From positions 39,576 to 103,575 of the forward strand of contig JACTMP010000023.1 of NCBI GenBank assembly GCA_014584575.1: a stretch of DNA of 64,000 nucleotides, given 5' to 3'. Made by a program: the position numbers and the translations under genes. Positions within the stretch are counted from its first letter, which is position 1. Each line of letters begins with the position of its first letter. Below, in pieces: positions 16,219 to 25,800 of the stretch. Under the pieces are notes generated by a model. It did no database searches, had not been told where the DNA came from, and worked only from the letters and a program-made list of their open reading frames with translations. The stretch comes from Chloroflexota bacterium (GTDB taxonomy: Bacteria > Chloroflexota > Anaerolineae > Promineifilales > Promineifilaceae).

Positions 16219-18051
16219 TTATATCAGCCGTTTACGCAGCCGCGCACTGATGAAATCCAACAGGCTGACCATAATAGCAATGGCGATAATGGTAACGGCT
16301 ACCTGCCGATATTGCAGCAAATTGGCATAGCGCAGCAGAATCACACCAATGCCACCGCCGCCCACAATGCCAATGATCGTTGACAGCCGCACATTGATGT
16401 CCCACCGATAAAATGCGAAAGCGATGAAGGGGGGGACGATTTGCGGCACGACGGCAAAAACAATGGTTTGCAGCCGATTGGCGCCGGTGGCAGTAATTGC
16501 TTCCAGTGGGCCTTGATTGATGTTTTCCACCTGTTCGGAGAACAGTTTGCCCAGGTCGGCAATCGAGTTGAGAGTTAGTGCCAGCACCCCGGCAAACGGC
16601 CCTAAACCAACCCAGGCAATAAAAATAATACCCAGGATAATGGGTTCGATGGCCCGCAGCAGGTTTAACGTGCCGCGTGTTACTGTGTAAATGAACATGC
16701 CGATGGGCAACGGCCGTCGCGGTGGAACTGTCAGGGCGGCTATCCCCAAAATGACACCACCTACCAGCGCCGGTATAGTGGTCCAATTTTGCGGGTTTTC
16801 AAAGGCGTAGAACCAGTTGAGCATAGAGCCGATACCGTAGATGAACACGGCCGTGCCCAACCCGGTGAGTACACCTGTCAGCAAACGCGCCGGGGTCTCT
16901 GGCAGCCGTGACATCACTGCTTCACCATACCGGTTGCCCCAGGAAATGCCCACAAATATCGCCACCAACGCCATAAATGTGGGAAACAGCACCCTGAGCA
17001 GATCCGATGTCACCACCAAAAAGTTAGCCAAAAAGCTCAGGCTGCCGGCCCGCGGCGCTAACCGCTGACCAAGCAACAGCCCCATCTGTGTCAGCAGCAT
17101 CAAACTCAACAACAGCAGCAGAATCGCTAACACAATGCGCGCTCCGGCAAAAATGCGGCTGCTCAGAGATTTGTTGTTATCTGTGTGTACAGTTGGCCCC
17201 AGGCGCAAAACCGGCCACGCCAGTACCGCTGCTAAAAGCATGGTTCCCAGGGCCATCATAGTAGACCAATCGGTAATGGCAAGCGTCAGGCGGATCAGTG
17301 GTTGGGCCACCAGCCGGGCCAGGAAGATGCCGATGGGCACGGCCGTGATCGCAGCCATGACGGCGGCTAATGGCGCTTTGGCCCCTGCCATGAGGTTGCG
17401 CGCAGCCAGAAAAGAAACGGGCACCGCCACAATGGTCGCCAGTGTGGAAGCCATCAGGGCTATCAAAACGGTTTCCAGAATACGTTCCCAGGTGGACAAA
17501 GCTGCCTCACTCAGGCCGGCGATCTGGCTGCTTAATATCTCTTCGATCTCAATGCGCTGCGGCTCATCCGATTCCCGCACATCGGGCATGGTAAAACGAA
17601 CCGCAAAGGCGCCCTGTGCGTCTGCCCGGAAGTTTGCTAATGGGCGCGGCGGCGCTCCCTCACCAGGGGGATGCCAACGCAATACACCGCGCGCAAAGGG
17701 GGGAAACCCTTCGCCGCTAAAAGTCAGCGCATCTTGGGTTGTATTGGCGCAGTTAGGGGATAGGGTGATGGTACGGCCGTTATAGGTAATCTGTGAACCT
17801 CGCACTTGTTCCGGGCAGGGGGACTGAAAAGAAAGGCTACGCTGTTGCGTTTCATAGGTATAGGCAAAAATATCCGGGCGGGCCATCTGCCGCAACAGAT
17901 TGACCAGATTCTGCTGCCGGGTGGGTTCCTGAGGCACGCGCAGGTCTATTTTAACAACCTGTACGGCATAGGCATACACCAGGAACAGGATCGCAACCAG
18001 AAGGATATTTCGCAGTAGCCGCCAGCGCGGCGAGCGATTTTCACTTTTCAT
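16219..18051 (-). CDS. phnE: Phosphonate/phosphite-type ABC transporter permease (PhnE), extended
   Basis: A 610-residue paralogue of the downstream permease, with the same core: LFSEQVENINQGPLEAITATGAN, VVPQIVPPFIAFAFYRWDIN and the IGIVGGGGIG tail. Between the first membrane helix (ILLVAILFLVYAYAVQV) and the second, at about residues 65-165, it has ~100 extra residues with a Cys pair (SPCPEQ...SPNCAN) and a beta-rich pattern (ITYNGRTITLS, FRADAQGAFAVRFTMP) that should lie outside the membrane. The start codon overlaps the phnC stop by a base (18051), showing tight coupling. The extra domain may dock the binding protein; that is inference. Confidence 0.9.
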   Translation of the reverse strand: MKSENRSPRWRLLRNILLVAILFLVYAYAVQVVKIDLRVPQEPTRQQNLVNLLRQMARPDIFAYTYETQQRSLSFQSPCPEQVRGSQITYNGRTITLSPNCANTTQDALTFSGEGFPPFARGVLRWHPPGEGAPPRPLANFRADAQGAFAVRFTMPDVRESDEPQRIEIEEILSSQIAGLSEAALSTWERILETVLIALMASTLATIVAVPVSFLAARNLMAGAKAPLAAVMAAITAVPIGIFLARLVAQPLIRLTLAITDWSTMMALGTMLLAAVLAWPVLRLGPTVHTDNNKSLSSRIFAGARIVLAILLLLLSLMLLTQMGLLLGQRLAPRAGSLSFLANFLVVTSDLLRVLFPTFMALVAIFVGISWGNRYGEAVMSRLPETPARLLTGVLTGLGTAVFIYGIGSMLNWFYAFENPQNWTTIPALVGGVILGIAALTVPPRRPLPIGMFIYTVTRGTLNLLRAIEPIILGIIFIAWVGLGPFAGVLALTLNSIADLGKLFSEQVENINQGPLEAITATGANRLQTIVFAVVPQIVPPFIAFAFYRWDINVRLSTIIGIVGGGGIGVILLRYANLLQYRQVAVTIIAIAIMVSLLDFISARLRKRLI

Positions 18052-18803
18052 CAGCCAATGCGCTCGGCTTCCTGGCCGTAAATTTCCTTGAATCGATCAT
18101 CATCAATTTCGCTGGGCAGGCCATCAAAAACCAGGCGACCACGATTAAGGGCAATGGCGCGTGTGCCATATTGCTGCACCAGGTCCAGAAAGTGCAGACT
18201 GCACAGCACCGTAATGTTGTCTTCCTGGTTGATTTGCTGGAGATAACGCATGATGCTGTGCGCCAGGGAAGGGTCCAGGCTGGCGACCGGCTCGTCGGCC
18301 AGCATCATCTCTGGCTCTTGCATCAGGGCGCGGGCAATGCCCACCCGCTGCCGCTGCCCCCCGCTCAACTCATCGGCCCGGTTGTTGGCCTTGTCCGGGA
18401 TCCCAACCCGTTCCAGATTGGCATAAGCCCGTTGCAGGTCTGATTTGGGGAAGCGGCCCAAAATGCTGGCCAGCGAGTTTACATAACCAAGCCGCCCGCT
18501 TAACACATTGGTCAACACCGAGGAGCGATCTACCAGGTTAAAATGCTGAAAGATCATGCCAATGCGGCGGCGGGCGCGGCGCAGTTCTTCACCCGTAATG
18601 TGCGATAGCTGCACATCGTTCCACCAGATTTCCCCCGACGTTGGTTCAATGAGCCGGTTAATGCAGCGCAGCAGCGTACTCTTACCCGACCCACTCAGGC
18701 CGATAATGGCCAGAAATTGTCCCGGCGGCACTTCAAAGCTGACATCATTCAGAGCGACAGTGCCGTCGTCGTAGACTTTGGTGAGATTGATGACTCGTAG
18801 CAC
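18051..18803 (-). CDS. phnC: Phosphonate/phosphite ABC transporter ATP-binding protein
   Basis: A 250-residue ABC ATPase that powers the two PhnE permeases. Walker A is GLSGSGKSTLLRCIN near residue 36, the Q-loop follows in GMIFQHFNLVDR (PhnC-like), the signature is ELSGGQRQRVGIARALMQEP, Walker B is MMLADEPVASLDP, and the switch His is in CSLHFLDLVQ. Length and motifs are those of PhnC. It has no ACGGCCGT octamer. It is separated from phnD by a 71-bp gap with a strong hairpin, which would favour high binding-protein and lower ATPase levels. Confidence 0.95.
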   Translation of the reverse strand: MLRVINLTKVYDDGTVALNDVSFEVPPGQFLAIIGLSGSGKSTLLRCINRLIEPTSGEIWWNDVQLSHITGEELRRARRRIGMIFQHFNLVDRSSVLTNVLSGRLGYVNSLASILGRFPKSDLQRAYANLERVGIPDKANNRADELSGGQRQRVGIARALMQEPEMMLADEPVASLDPSLAHSIMRYLQQINQEDNITVLCSLHFLDLVQQYGTRAIALNRGRLVFDGLPSEIDDDRFKEIYGQEAERIG

Positions 18804-18822
18804 GAGAACTCCGCATAAGTCA

Positions 18823-18856
18823 AGAAGCCGGGAGACTGTTTCATCTCCCGGCTTCT
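18823..18856. terminator. Intercistronic hairpin between phnD and phnC
   Basis: AGAAGCCGGGAGA (18823-18835) pairs with TCTCCCGGCTTCT (18844-18856) around an 8-nt loop. The T run (TTTTTAA) is on the plus-strand side. For leftward phnD-phnC transcription it is a stem-loop without a strong U tract, as often found after the binding-protein gene of ABC operons. Confidence 0.8.
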
Positions 18857-18874
18857 TTTTAATTATCGCATTAT

Positions 18875-20077
18875 TTAACCGGGGCCGAGGACATCATCCT
18901 CGGTGATACCGAGTGCATCCATAGCGGCACGTACCGGGTCATAGAAGCTGTCGCGGACAGGATCAATACCCGTCCAGGAATAAAAGTCTTGGGCACAGAT
19001 GGATTGGGCACAGGCTTCGCTGGCGGTAAAGGCTACCAGCGCATCCACAATGTCTTGGGCCAGGGACAAGGGGAATTGGGGGCCAAAGGATACCGTATCA
19101 TTGGGAATTTGTGGCGTCAGCGCCAGAATGCGCGTTTGGTCGAAGATGTCTGGGGCAGTGCTGGCCGCGGAAGCGCGGGCATCCAGAATACGGAAACCAC
19201 CTTCGGCCGGACCGCCGGCTATCAGGGAATGGCCGCTGTCGTTGAAGGTGAGTTCGCCAGCGTCACGCCAGATTTCGGGGTCGTCTACACCATAGGTCCA
19301 GGTACGGCCGGCCATCAGCGGCGGGCTGAAGAAGGCGGTGCCAAAATCTACGTCTTCACTATAGACGGCCAGCATGGCCGCGGGATGGCCGGGGACTTCG
19401 GTGATTTCACCCGGTTCAACACCCAACTCAGTTAGCATGGCAAGGGGGTAGAGGTAACCGGAGGTGGAGGTAAAGCTGGGGATGGCCCAGGTACGGCCTT
19501 CCAGGTCTTCTAGTGTTTCAATATCACTGTCGGCGCGGACAACGAACATGGCTGTGTACCAGGGGAGACCCTGGCGCACGGCTGCGCCGCCTACAGTTAC
19601 GCCACAGCGTTGATTGGCCAGGACATATCCCTGAGCGGGAATGAAGCCAATGGTATCGTCTGGGGAGGCGCACATTTCTTCAATGGTAGCGGCATAGCTG
19701 GTGGGAACAATGACTTCATAGTTCAGGCCAGTGGCCTCCTTCAGCGCATCGGCCATGACTTCACCGCCAGTGACAATCAAGGCTGCTTCTACCGAGGGGA
19801 CGAAGAGGACTTTGATCGGCCGTTCTTCAGAACCGAGCGGTGCTAATTCCGCCATCACTTCTTCGACAACGGTCTCAACGACTGTTTCCACCACCGTTTC
19901 AGTGATGACACGCGTGACTTCCACGGGCACTTCCACTTCTACGGGCACTTCCACTTCTTCGGTCACGGTTTCGGTGATGACGCGGGTGACTTCCACTGTT
20001 TGCGGCGTACAGGCAATGACCAGTGTCGCCAGCATCAGGAACAGAACGGATAAGGTAAAAAATCGTTTGCTACTCAT
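18875..20077 (-). CDS. phnD: Phosphate/phosphite/phosphonate-binding lipoprotein (PhnD type)
   Basis: Extracytoplasmic solute receptor of the PhnCDE importer. The 400-residue precursor has the lipoprotein signal FFTLSVLFLMLATLVIAC with lipobox VIAC near residue 23. A low-complexity linker of V, E, T and P follows (VTRVITETV and EVPVEV words repeated, about residues 28-72), as is common in Chloroflexota binding proteins. From about residue 80 the PhnD fold begins (PIKVLFVPSVEAALIVTGGEVMA), with RADSDIETLEDLEGRTWAI and FTSTSGYLYPLAMLTELG typical of the family. The ATG at 20077 has AAGGAGAG directly upstream; an in-frame start 19 codons earlier lacks one. Confidence 0.92.
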   Translation of the reverse strand: MSSKRFFTLSVLFLMLATLVIACTPQTVEVTRVITETVTEEVEVPVEVEVPVEVTRVITETVVETVVETVVEEVMAELAPLGSEERPIKVLFVPSVEAALIVTGGEVMADALKEATGLNYEVIVPTSYAATIEEMCASPDDTIGFIPAQGYVLANQRCGVTVGGAAVRQGLPWYTAMFVVRADSDIETLEDLEGRTWAIPSFTSTSGYLYPLAMLTELGVEPGEITEVPGHPAAMLAVYSEDVDFGTAFFSPPLMAGRTWTYGVDDPEIWRDAGELTFNDSGHSLIAGGPAEGGFRILDARASAASTAPDIFDQTRILALTPQIPNDTVSFGPQFPLSLAQDIVDALVAFTASEACAQSICAQDFYSWTGIDPVRDSFYDPVRAAMDALGITEDDVLGPG

Positions 20078-20294
20078 TTTCTCTCCTTGTATTGGGGATT
20101 TGCCGCCAACGGCAAGGATTGTTGGCGGTCTCATTATTTGTTAGCAGTGAGATTATAACCGAGATGAAGATGATGCCAAACGAAATCGGCAGGTTTTTTT
20201 GTCTGATACACAAAAGCTGTTTCTTGTTGATTATTGGAGGATAATGGGACGGAGACTACTTACTATGGCCTTTAGCAGTTCAGGAGAAGGGAAA

Positions 20295-22139
20295 ATGAGC
20301 GGTGTGTCGGAAAATGATATTCAGGGGCGGGCAACGGCGCAGTCGTTTGCCAAAGGGCAGAGCTACTACCGGAATGGGTATGTGAGTGATGTGGTGCGGC
20401 GGGGTGATGTGGTCACGGCCGTTGTCGCGGGCAGCGAATACGAACCATACCAGGTGCAAATTACGCTGGATGAGACTGGCGTGGTGGATGCCAGTTGCAC
20501 CTGCCCCTACGATTGGGGTGGGGATTGCAAACATATTGTGGCGGTCTTGTTGGCGCTGGTACATCACGCCGAAGTGGTGTCGGAGAAGCCCGCGTTGGAA
20601 ACGTTGCTGGCCGGGCTGACGGAGGCGCAACTGCGGCAAGTGCTGCTGCACGTGGCCGCGGATCGGCCGGATGTAACGGCGGCGGTTGAGCGGGAAGTGG
20701 AATGGCTGCAAAAGCAGCCCACAACGGCCGTGCCCGAACAACTGGCAGTCACTGTAGATGTCACGGCCGTGCGCCGCGAAATTGGCAAAGATTTTCGGGT
20801 CGCAGGCCATTCCGACTCCCGCCGGTACGATTATTACGACAATTACGATGATGAGACGGGCATTGACCTGGAGGGAATTTTGCGGCCACACCTGGACAAG
20901 TTGGAAACGCTGTTGGATGATGGGCAGGCCGAAGCGGCGGCATCACTGCTGACGACGATCATAGACGCTTATGCCGAAGGGTTGAATGATCTGGATGAAT
21001 GGGTGTATGACGAGAATGATTACCTGATTGAGGAAATGAGGGATGAACTGGCGGAGTGGCTGGCCGAGGTTTTGTTAAGCCTGGAGTTGTCCCCTGAAGA
21101 GCGAGAAGAGTGGCTGGCCCAAATTGAAAGCTGGGAAGGGTATTTTGGCGAGATGGAACTGGCGGTCACGGCCGTGAACCAGGGTTGGGAATATCCGCCG
21201 CTGGTGGCCGTGTTGCAAGGGCATGTCACCGACAAGGGCGTGTGGGAAGAGGAAGCGCCGGACTATGCCGACCAGTTAGCCGGCGCCCGGCTGCGCATCC
21301 TGCAAAGACAGGAACGTTTTCAGGAATACATCTATCTGGCGGAAGCGGAAGGGCAACATTATTTGTACGTGACGATGCTGGCGAGGATGGAGCAGATAGG
21401 GAAGGCACTGGCCGAAGCGCGAAAGCTTTTAACCGGCCCTAACGAATTTTTTGGAGTGGCCCAGGTGTTGGCCGGGCAGGGGGAGATGGCGGCGGCGTTG
21501 GAGATTGGGGAATTTGGGTTGGGAGTAGTGGAACCGGGTCATTCGGCCGTGACCATTGACCCGTCTGGTTTCCAGGTGGCGACAGGAGGCGGCAAACGGG
21601 ATTTGGCGGTCTGGCTGCGTGACCAGGCCGAACAGGCGGGACGGCCGTCGCTGGCGCTGGAAGCCGCCAAAGTTGCTTTTCATCATGGCGGCACGCTGGC
21701 CAACTACCAGGCGGTGGAACGGCTGGCTGGCGATGACTGGTCGCTGATAAAGCTGGAATTGCTGCCCACGCTGGTCAAGGGTGGTTTTACGGTAGAAGCC
21801 ATTGACATTTACCTGTATGAGGGGATGTTGGCCGAAGCGATGAAAAAGATAGACGCAGGTGGTTATTTTTATTACGGCCGTGACCTGGCGAAGGTGATTG
21901 CGGCCACGCGGGAGAAGTATCCTGATTGGGGGATTCAGAAATACCGGCAACTGGCGGAGCAAATTATGGATGGGGGCAAGGCGAAGGATTATGACACGGC
22001 CGTGTCCTATCTGCGCCAGGCACGTGACATCTATGCCCAACACAACCGGCTGGACGAGTGGCGCGCCTACCTGGACGGGCTGCTGACCACTCACCAGCGT
22101 AAATACAAACTGGTACCAATGCTACGGGAGATACGGTAA
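20295..22139 (+). CDS. SWIM zinc-finger protein
   Basis: A 614-residue protein. The N-terminal ~80 residues hold RATAQSFAKGQSYYRNGYV and the SWIM zinc finger, CTCPYDWGGDCKHIVAVLL (C-x-C-x7-C-x-H), thought to bind DNA or proteins. The following region is acidic and helical, with DDGQAEAAASLLTTIIDAYAEG and TPR-like units (AMKKIDAGGYFYYGRDLAKVI, YDTAVSYLRQARDIYAQHNR) to the C-terminus. The ATG at 20295 is preferred because GGAGAAGGG precedes it and the family begins near RATAQSF; the longer reading starts in a non-conserved stretch. It holds seven ACGGCCGT octamers. It is divergent from phnD across a 217-bp gap. In other bacteria such proteins are found near SNF2 helicases; none is here. Confidence 0.88.
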   Translation: MSGVSENDIQGRATAQSFAKGQSYYRNGYVSDVVRRGDVVTAVVAGSEYEPYQVQITLDETGVVDASCTCPYDWGGDCKHIVAVLLALVHHAEVVSEKPALETLLAGLTEAQLRQVLLHVAADRPDVTAAVEREVEWLQKQPTTAVPEQLAVTVDVTAVRREIGKDFRVAGHSDSRRYDYYDNYDDETGIDLEGILRPHLDKLETLLDDGQAEAAASLLTTIIDAYAEGLNDLDEWVYDENDYLIEEMRDELAEWLAEVLLSLELSPEEREEWLAQIESWEGYFGEMELAVTAVNQGWEYPPLVAVLQGHVTDKGVWEEEAPDYADQLAGARLRILQRQERFQEYIYLAEAEGQHYLYVTMLARMEQIGKALAEARKLLTGPNEFFGVAQVLAGQGEMAAALEIGEFGLGVVEPGHSAVTIDPSGFQVATGGGKRDLAVWLRDQAEQAGRPSLALEAAKVAFHHGGTLANYQAVERLAGDDWSLIKLELLPTLVKGGFTVEAIDIYLYEGMLAEAMKKIDAGGYFYYGRDLAKVIAATREKYPDWGIQKYRQLAEQIMDGGKAKDYDTAVSYLRQARDIYAQHNRLDEWRAYLDGLLTTHQRKYKLVPMLREIR

Positions 22140-22158
22140 CGCGATTTCCCAAATCGCG

Positions 22159-22536
22159 TTACACCACAATGTCATCTAACGTCAGGTTAAGGGCGCGGGC
22201 GATGGCTTGGAGCACGGCCGTTTTCCCTACTCGTTTCCCCGTTTCAATCTGCGACAAATAGGCCGTACTGATGCCCGCCGCCTGCGCCAGTTCCGCCTGC
22301 GACAGCCCCCGATATTCCCGCCACACCTTCACCGGGTTCTCCCCATCCAAAATGGCATACGGCACCCGCGCCGGAATCAATTCCTCTTCACCGCTGGCAA
22401 TGCGCGCCACCACGTCATCATAATCCCGAATATCTTGCAACATTTCGGCGTCTTCAACCAGTTGCACGTACAGGTCATAAGGCAAAACAGCATACTCTGG
22501 TTGGCCTTCTTTGAGAATGAGTTGGATTTTACTCAT
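22159..22536 (-). CDS. XRE-family antitoxin
   Basis: A 125-residue protein. Residues ~60-120 are an HTH (YRGLSQAELAQAAGISTAYLSQIETGKR); the N-terminus (KIQLILKEGQPEYAVLPYDLYVQLVEDAEM) is a beta-helix antitoxin-like domain that may bind the toxin. The ATG at 22536 (MSKIQ) is chosen over one 3 codons earlier because GGAGATG lies at suitable spacing before it. It overlaps the toxin gene by 8 bp, and the toxin comes first, as in HigBA modules. HTH-mediated autorepression of the pair is probable by family. Confidence 0.88.
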   Translation of the reverse strand: MSKIQLILKEGQPEYAVLPYDLYVQLVEDAEMLQDIRDYDDVVARIASGEEELIPARVPYAILDGENPVKVWREYRGLSQAELAQAAGISTAYLSQIETGKRVGKTAVLQAIARALNLTLDDIVV

Positions 22537-22789
22537 GGTAAACATCTCCGCGTGGCCCTATTTTCAGAACCAGAATGAACATTTCTCCGTCGTGAATCTC
22601 GTAAATAACCCGCCAATCGCCAATGCGTAAACGATAACCAGGCCGTCCCTGAAGTCTAGTGTCGTTGTTGTGTTGGGCATAGGGATCAACTGCAATCTGG
22701 TCTAATTTTTCCCGAATCCGACTGGCCAAATGCCGGGGCAGTCTGAGCAATGCACGTTCAGCCTGCCGGGAATAGGTTACTTCATACAT
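22529..22789 (-). CDS. RelE/ParE-family toxin
   Basis: An 86-residue RelE-type protein: YEVTYSRQAERALLRLPRHLASRIREKLDQIAVDPYAQ is the helical half and LQGRPGYRLRIGDWRVIYEIHDGEMFILVLKIGPRGDVY the beta half. The R-x-R-x-G-x-x-R motif is clear. Such toxins cleave mRNA at the ribosome. It forms an operon with the overlapping HTH antitoxin. It lies between the SWIM gene and dnaE. Confidence 0.92.
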   Translation of the reverse strand: MYEVTYSRQAERALLRLPRHLASRIREKLDQIAVDPYAQHNNDTRLQGRPGYRLRIGDWRVIYEIHDGEMFILVLKIGPRGDVYHE

Positions 22790-22856
22790 CGCACGATGTT
22801 AGCATATGGCAAATAATAACGCAACGGTTAATTTGCTGAATGCAAATAAATCGCGT

Positions 22857-25800
22857 TCAATCGTTGTAGACTTTGGCAATGCCGGAAATGAGGCGGAGGG
22901 CGTCGAAGAGTTCGGGGCAACTGCGGGTACGGCCGTAGCCCAACGCCATCTTCAATCCCTGCCCCACAATGTGAATGGTCAGGCCGTCCGGCCCTTCATA
23001 CTCATCCGCCAGCCGCACCACATCCCGGCACGCCTTCTGCCAGTTGCCCGACGGCCGTATCTCTACAACAACAGTCAATGCCCGCTGGGGGATGATGTCC
23101 GATGTCCGATGTCCGACGTCCGACGTCCGATTACCGATCACCGATAACCGATTACCGCCCACCTCATCTTCCTCAAAATTCGGCGGCGGTGGGGGCGCGG
23201 CGTAAACCAGTTCAGCGGCAAAATCGGGCGGCGGTTCGGCGATAAAGTCGTCTTCGGGCGGGGGTGGTGGTGTGTAGGCGGTGGGAGTACGGCTGCCACC
23301 AATCTCACGACCGCTCCCGTTCTCACTGCTGCCACCGTTCTGACGGCCGTTATCGTTCTGACGGCCGTTATCGTTCTGACGGCCGTTACCGTTCTGACGG
23401 CCGTTACCGTTCTGACGGCCGTTACCGTTCTGACGGCCGTTACCGTTCTCATAGCCATGCCCATTCCCAAATCCACTACCATTGGCCAGCCCCAGATAAG
23501 AGGTCTCCTCTTCAGCCGCCAGCGCCACTTCGGCGTTGGCCGACACGCGGTCCACCAAAATACTCAATTCATCCCCTTTGGCCTGCACCTTACCCAGCAC
23601 CAGCAGCACCTGATCCACCGCCACCAGTTCGCGGCATTCCTTCCAGGTGCGCGGGAAAAAGACCAGGTCAATTTTGCCGTCCAGGTCTTCCAGCGTGGCA
23701 AAGGCCATCGGTTCGCCCTTCTTAGTGGTCAGCGTGCGCAAATGGCTGATCATACCCGCCAACTTCACCGTTTTGGTGTGCCAGTTGGCGTCAATGTCGG
23801 GGATGGCGGCAGTGGTCAGAGTGGTGAGGGTGGCTAACGGCCGTTCCAATGGATGCTCCGACACATGCACCCCCAGCGCCTCTTTTTCCCACTCTAGCAG
23901 CACTTTGTGGTCTACTTTGGCTACCTGTTCCGGCGGATGCAGCAGGTCTACGCTCACCTTTAACGCCGGGTCGCCTGTGGCCCCACCAAACAGGCTCATC
24001 TGCCCCACGCTGGCGGCAGCGTGTTCCGTGCCGCTGTAGCTCACCAGGCGATCCAGCGCATCCATCAGCTGCGGCGGCTCCCCCCAACAGTCAAAAACAC
24101 GCGCTTTAATCATGTATTCCAACGGCCGTTTGCCCACCCGCTTCAAATCTACCCGCTCACACAAATCGGCCACGCTCTGAAACGGCCCATTGGCCTCCCG
24201 TTCCGCCAAAATCTGGTTCAGCGCCGCCTCACCCGCATTTTTAATGGCCCCCAGCCCAAAACGGATGAGATGCCGCTCGCCGATGTCCTCAATCGTAAAA
24301 TCAAGCGCCGACGTGTTAATGTCCGGCGGGGCTACATCAATACCCAGCGTCTTCGCCTCGGCAAAGTAACGCCGCACCTTGTCCGTGTTGTCCCGCTCCA
24401 CCGAGAGCATGGCCGTCAGGTACTCCACCGGGTAATGCGCCTTCAAAAACGCCGTCTGGCAGGTCACTTTGGCATAGTCTGCCGCGTGTGATTTATTAAA
24501 ACCATACCGGGCAAAAAACTCAATATCCCCCCAAATTGCGGCGCACACTTCCCGGCTCAACCCTCTGGCCATCGCCCCTTCCGTGAACTGAATACGGTGT
24601 TTCTCCATCAAATCTTTTTTCTTCTTGGACACCGCCTTGCGGATCATATCCGCTTCACCTGGCTCATAACCTGCCAATTCCGCGGCAATACGGATGATCT
24701 GCTCCTGATAGACCACGATGGCGTAGGTATCGCCTAAAATCGGTTCCAGCGCCGGGTGATGGTATCGTATTTCCCGTTCGCCGTGCATCCGTGCAATATA
24801 TTCGGGGATATTTTCCATCGGGCCAGGGCGGTAAAGAGAAATAGCCGCGGTGATATGGTCAAACCGATGTGGTTTCATATCCATCATCAGCCGTTTCATC
24901 CCGGCCCCCTCCACCTGGAAAATCCCGGCTACGCGCCCCTGCGCCAGCATCTCAAACAGCTTTTCCGGCTGTTTCGTCGGGTCTGGCCCCACATGCCCCA
25001 CATCATAGGGAATGTTGTCCATGGTGTACCGCACCCCATACCGCTCTTCAATCAGGCGGGCGGCGCGGCGCATCACCGTCAGCGTGCTCAGCCCCAAAAA
25101 GTCCACTTTCAGCAGGCCAATGGATTCCACAATCTCCATCGGCCACTGCGTCACCCGATCCAGGCCACCCAACCCTTCCTCGCCGCTGGTGGGGCGGTTG
25201 AGGGGAACGTATTCCTCCAACGGCCGATCGGAAATAATCACCCCGGCGGCATGGCTGGAAGCGTGGCGGGCCACCCCTTCCAGGTTACGCGCCGTGTCCA
25301 GCAGTTCTTTCACCGCCTTCTCCCCCTTGTACCGCTGCTCTAGTTCTGCCGAATAAAACTCGTGGTCCTTGTTCAGCACGTCGGCGATGTGCGCCGGTTT
25401 GCCGGGAATAGCCGGTACCAGGCGGGCAATGCTGTCCACCTCTGGCAAAGGCATATCCAGCGCCCGCCCCACATCCCGAATGGCCGCCCGCGCCCCCAAT
25501 GTTCCAAAAGTGATGATCTGCGCTACCTTTTCTGCGCCGTAACGCCGTTTGGCATAAGCCACCATCCAATGGCGGGCATCGTCAGGGTAATCCAGGTCAA
25601 TATCGGGCATAGACACGCGCCCCGGATTCAGGAAGCGTTCAAAGATGAGGCCGTTCGCCAGCGGGTCCAGGCTGGTGATGCCCAGTGTATAGGCGACCAC
25701 AGACCCGGCGCCAGAGCCGCGTACATTCCACCAGATGTCGTTATCTTTCCACTCCTGATAACTGTCGTGGGGGAAAGGGTCTTGATGCTGCTGCCACCAG

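Noticed and set aside
23334..23452. Possible CRISPR array in dnaE
   Set aside because: Units are contiguous with no spacers and are in frame in a conserved gene.
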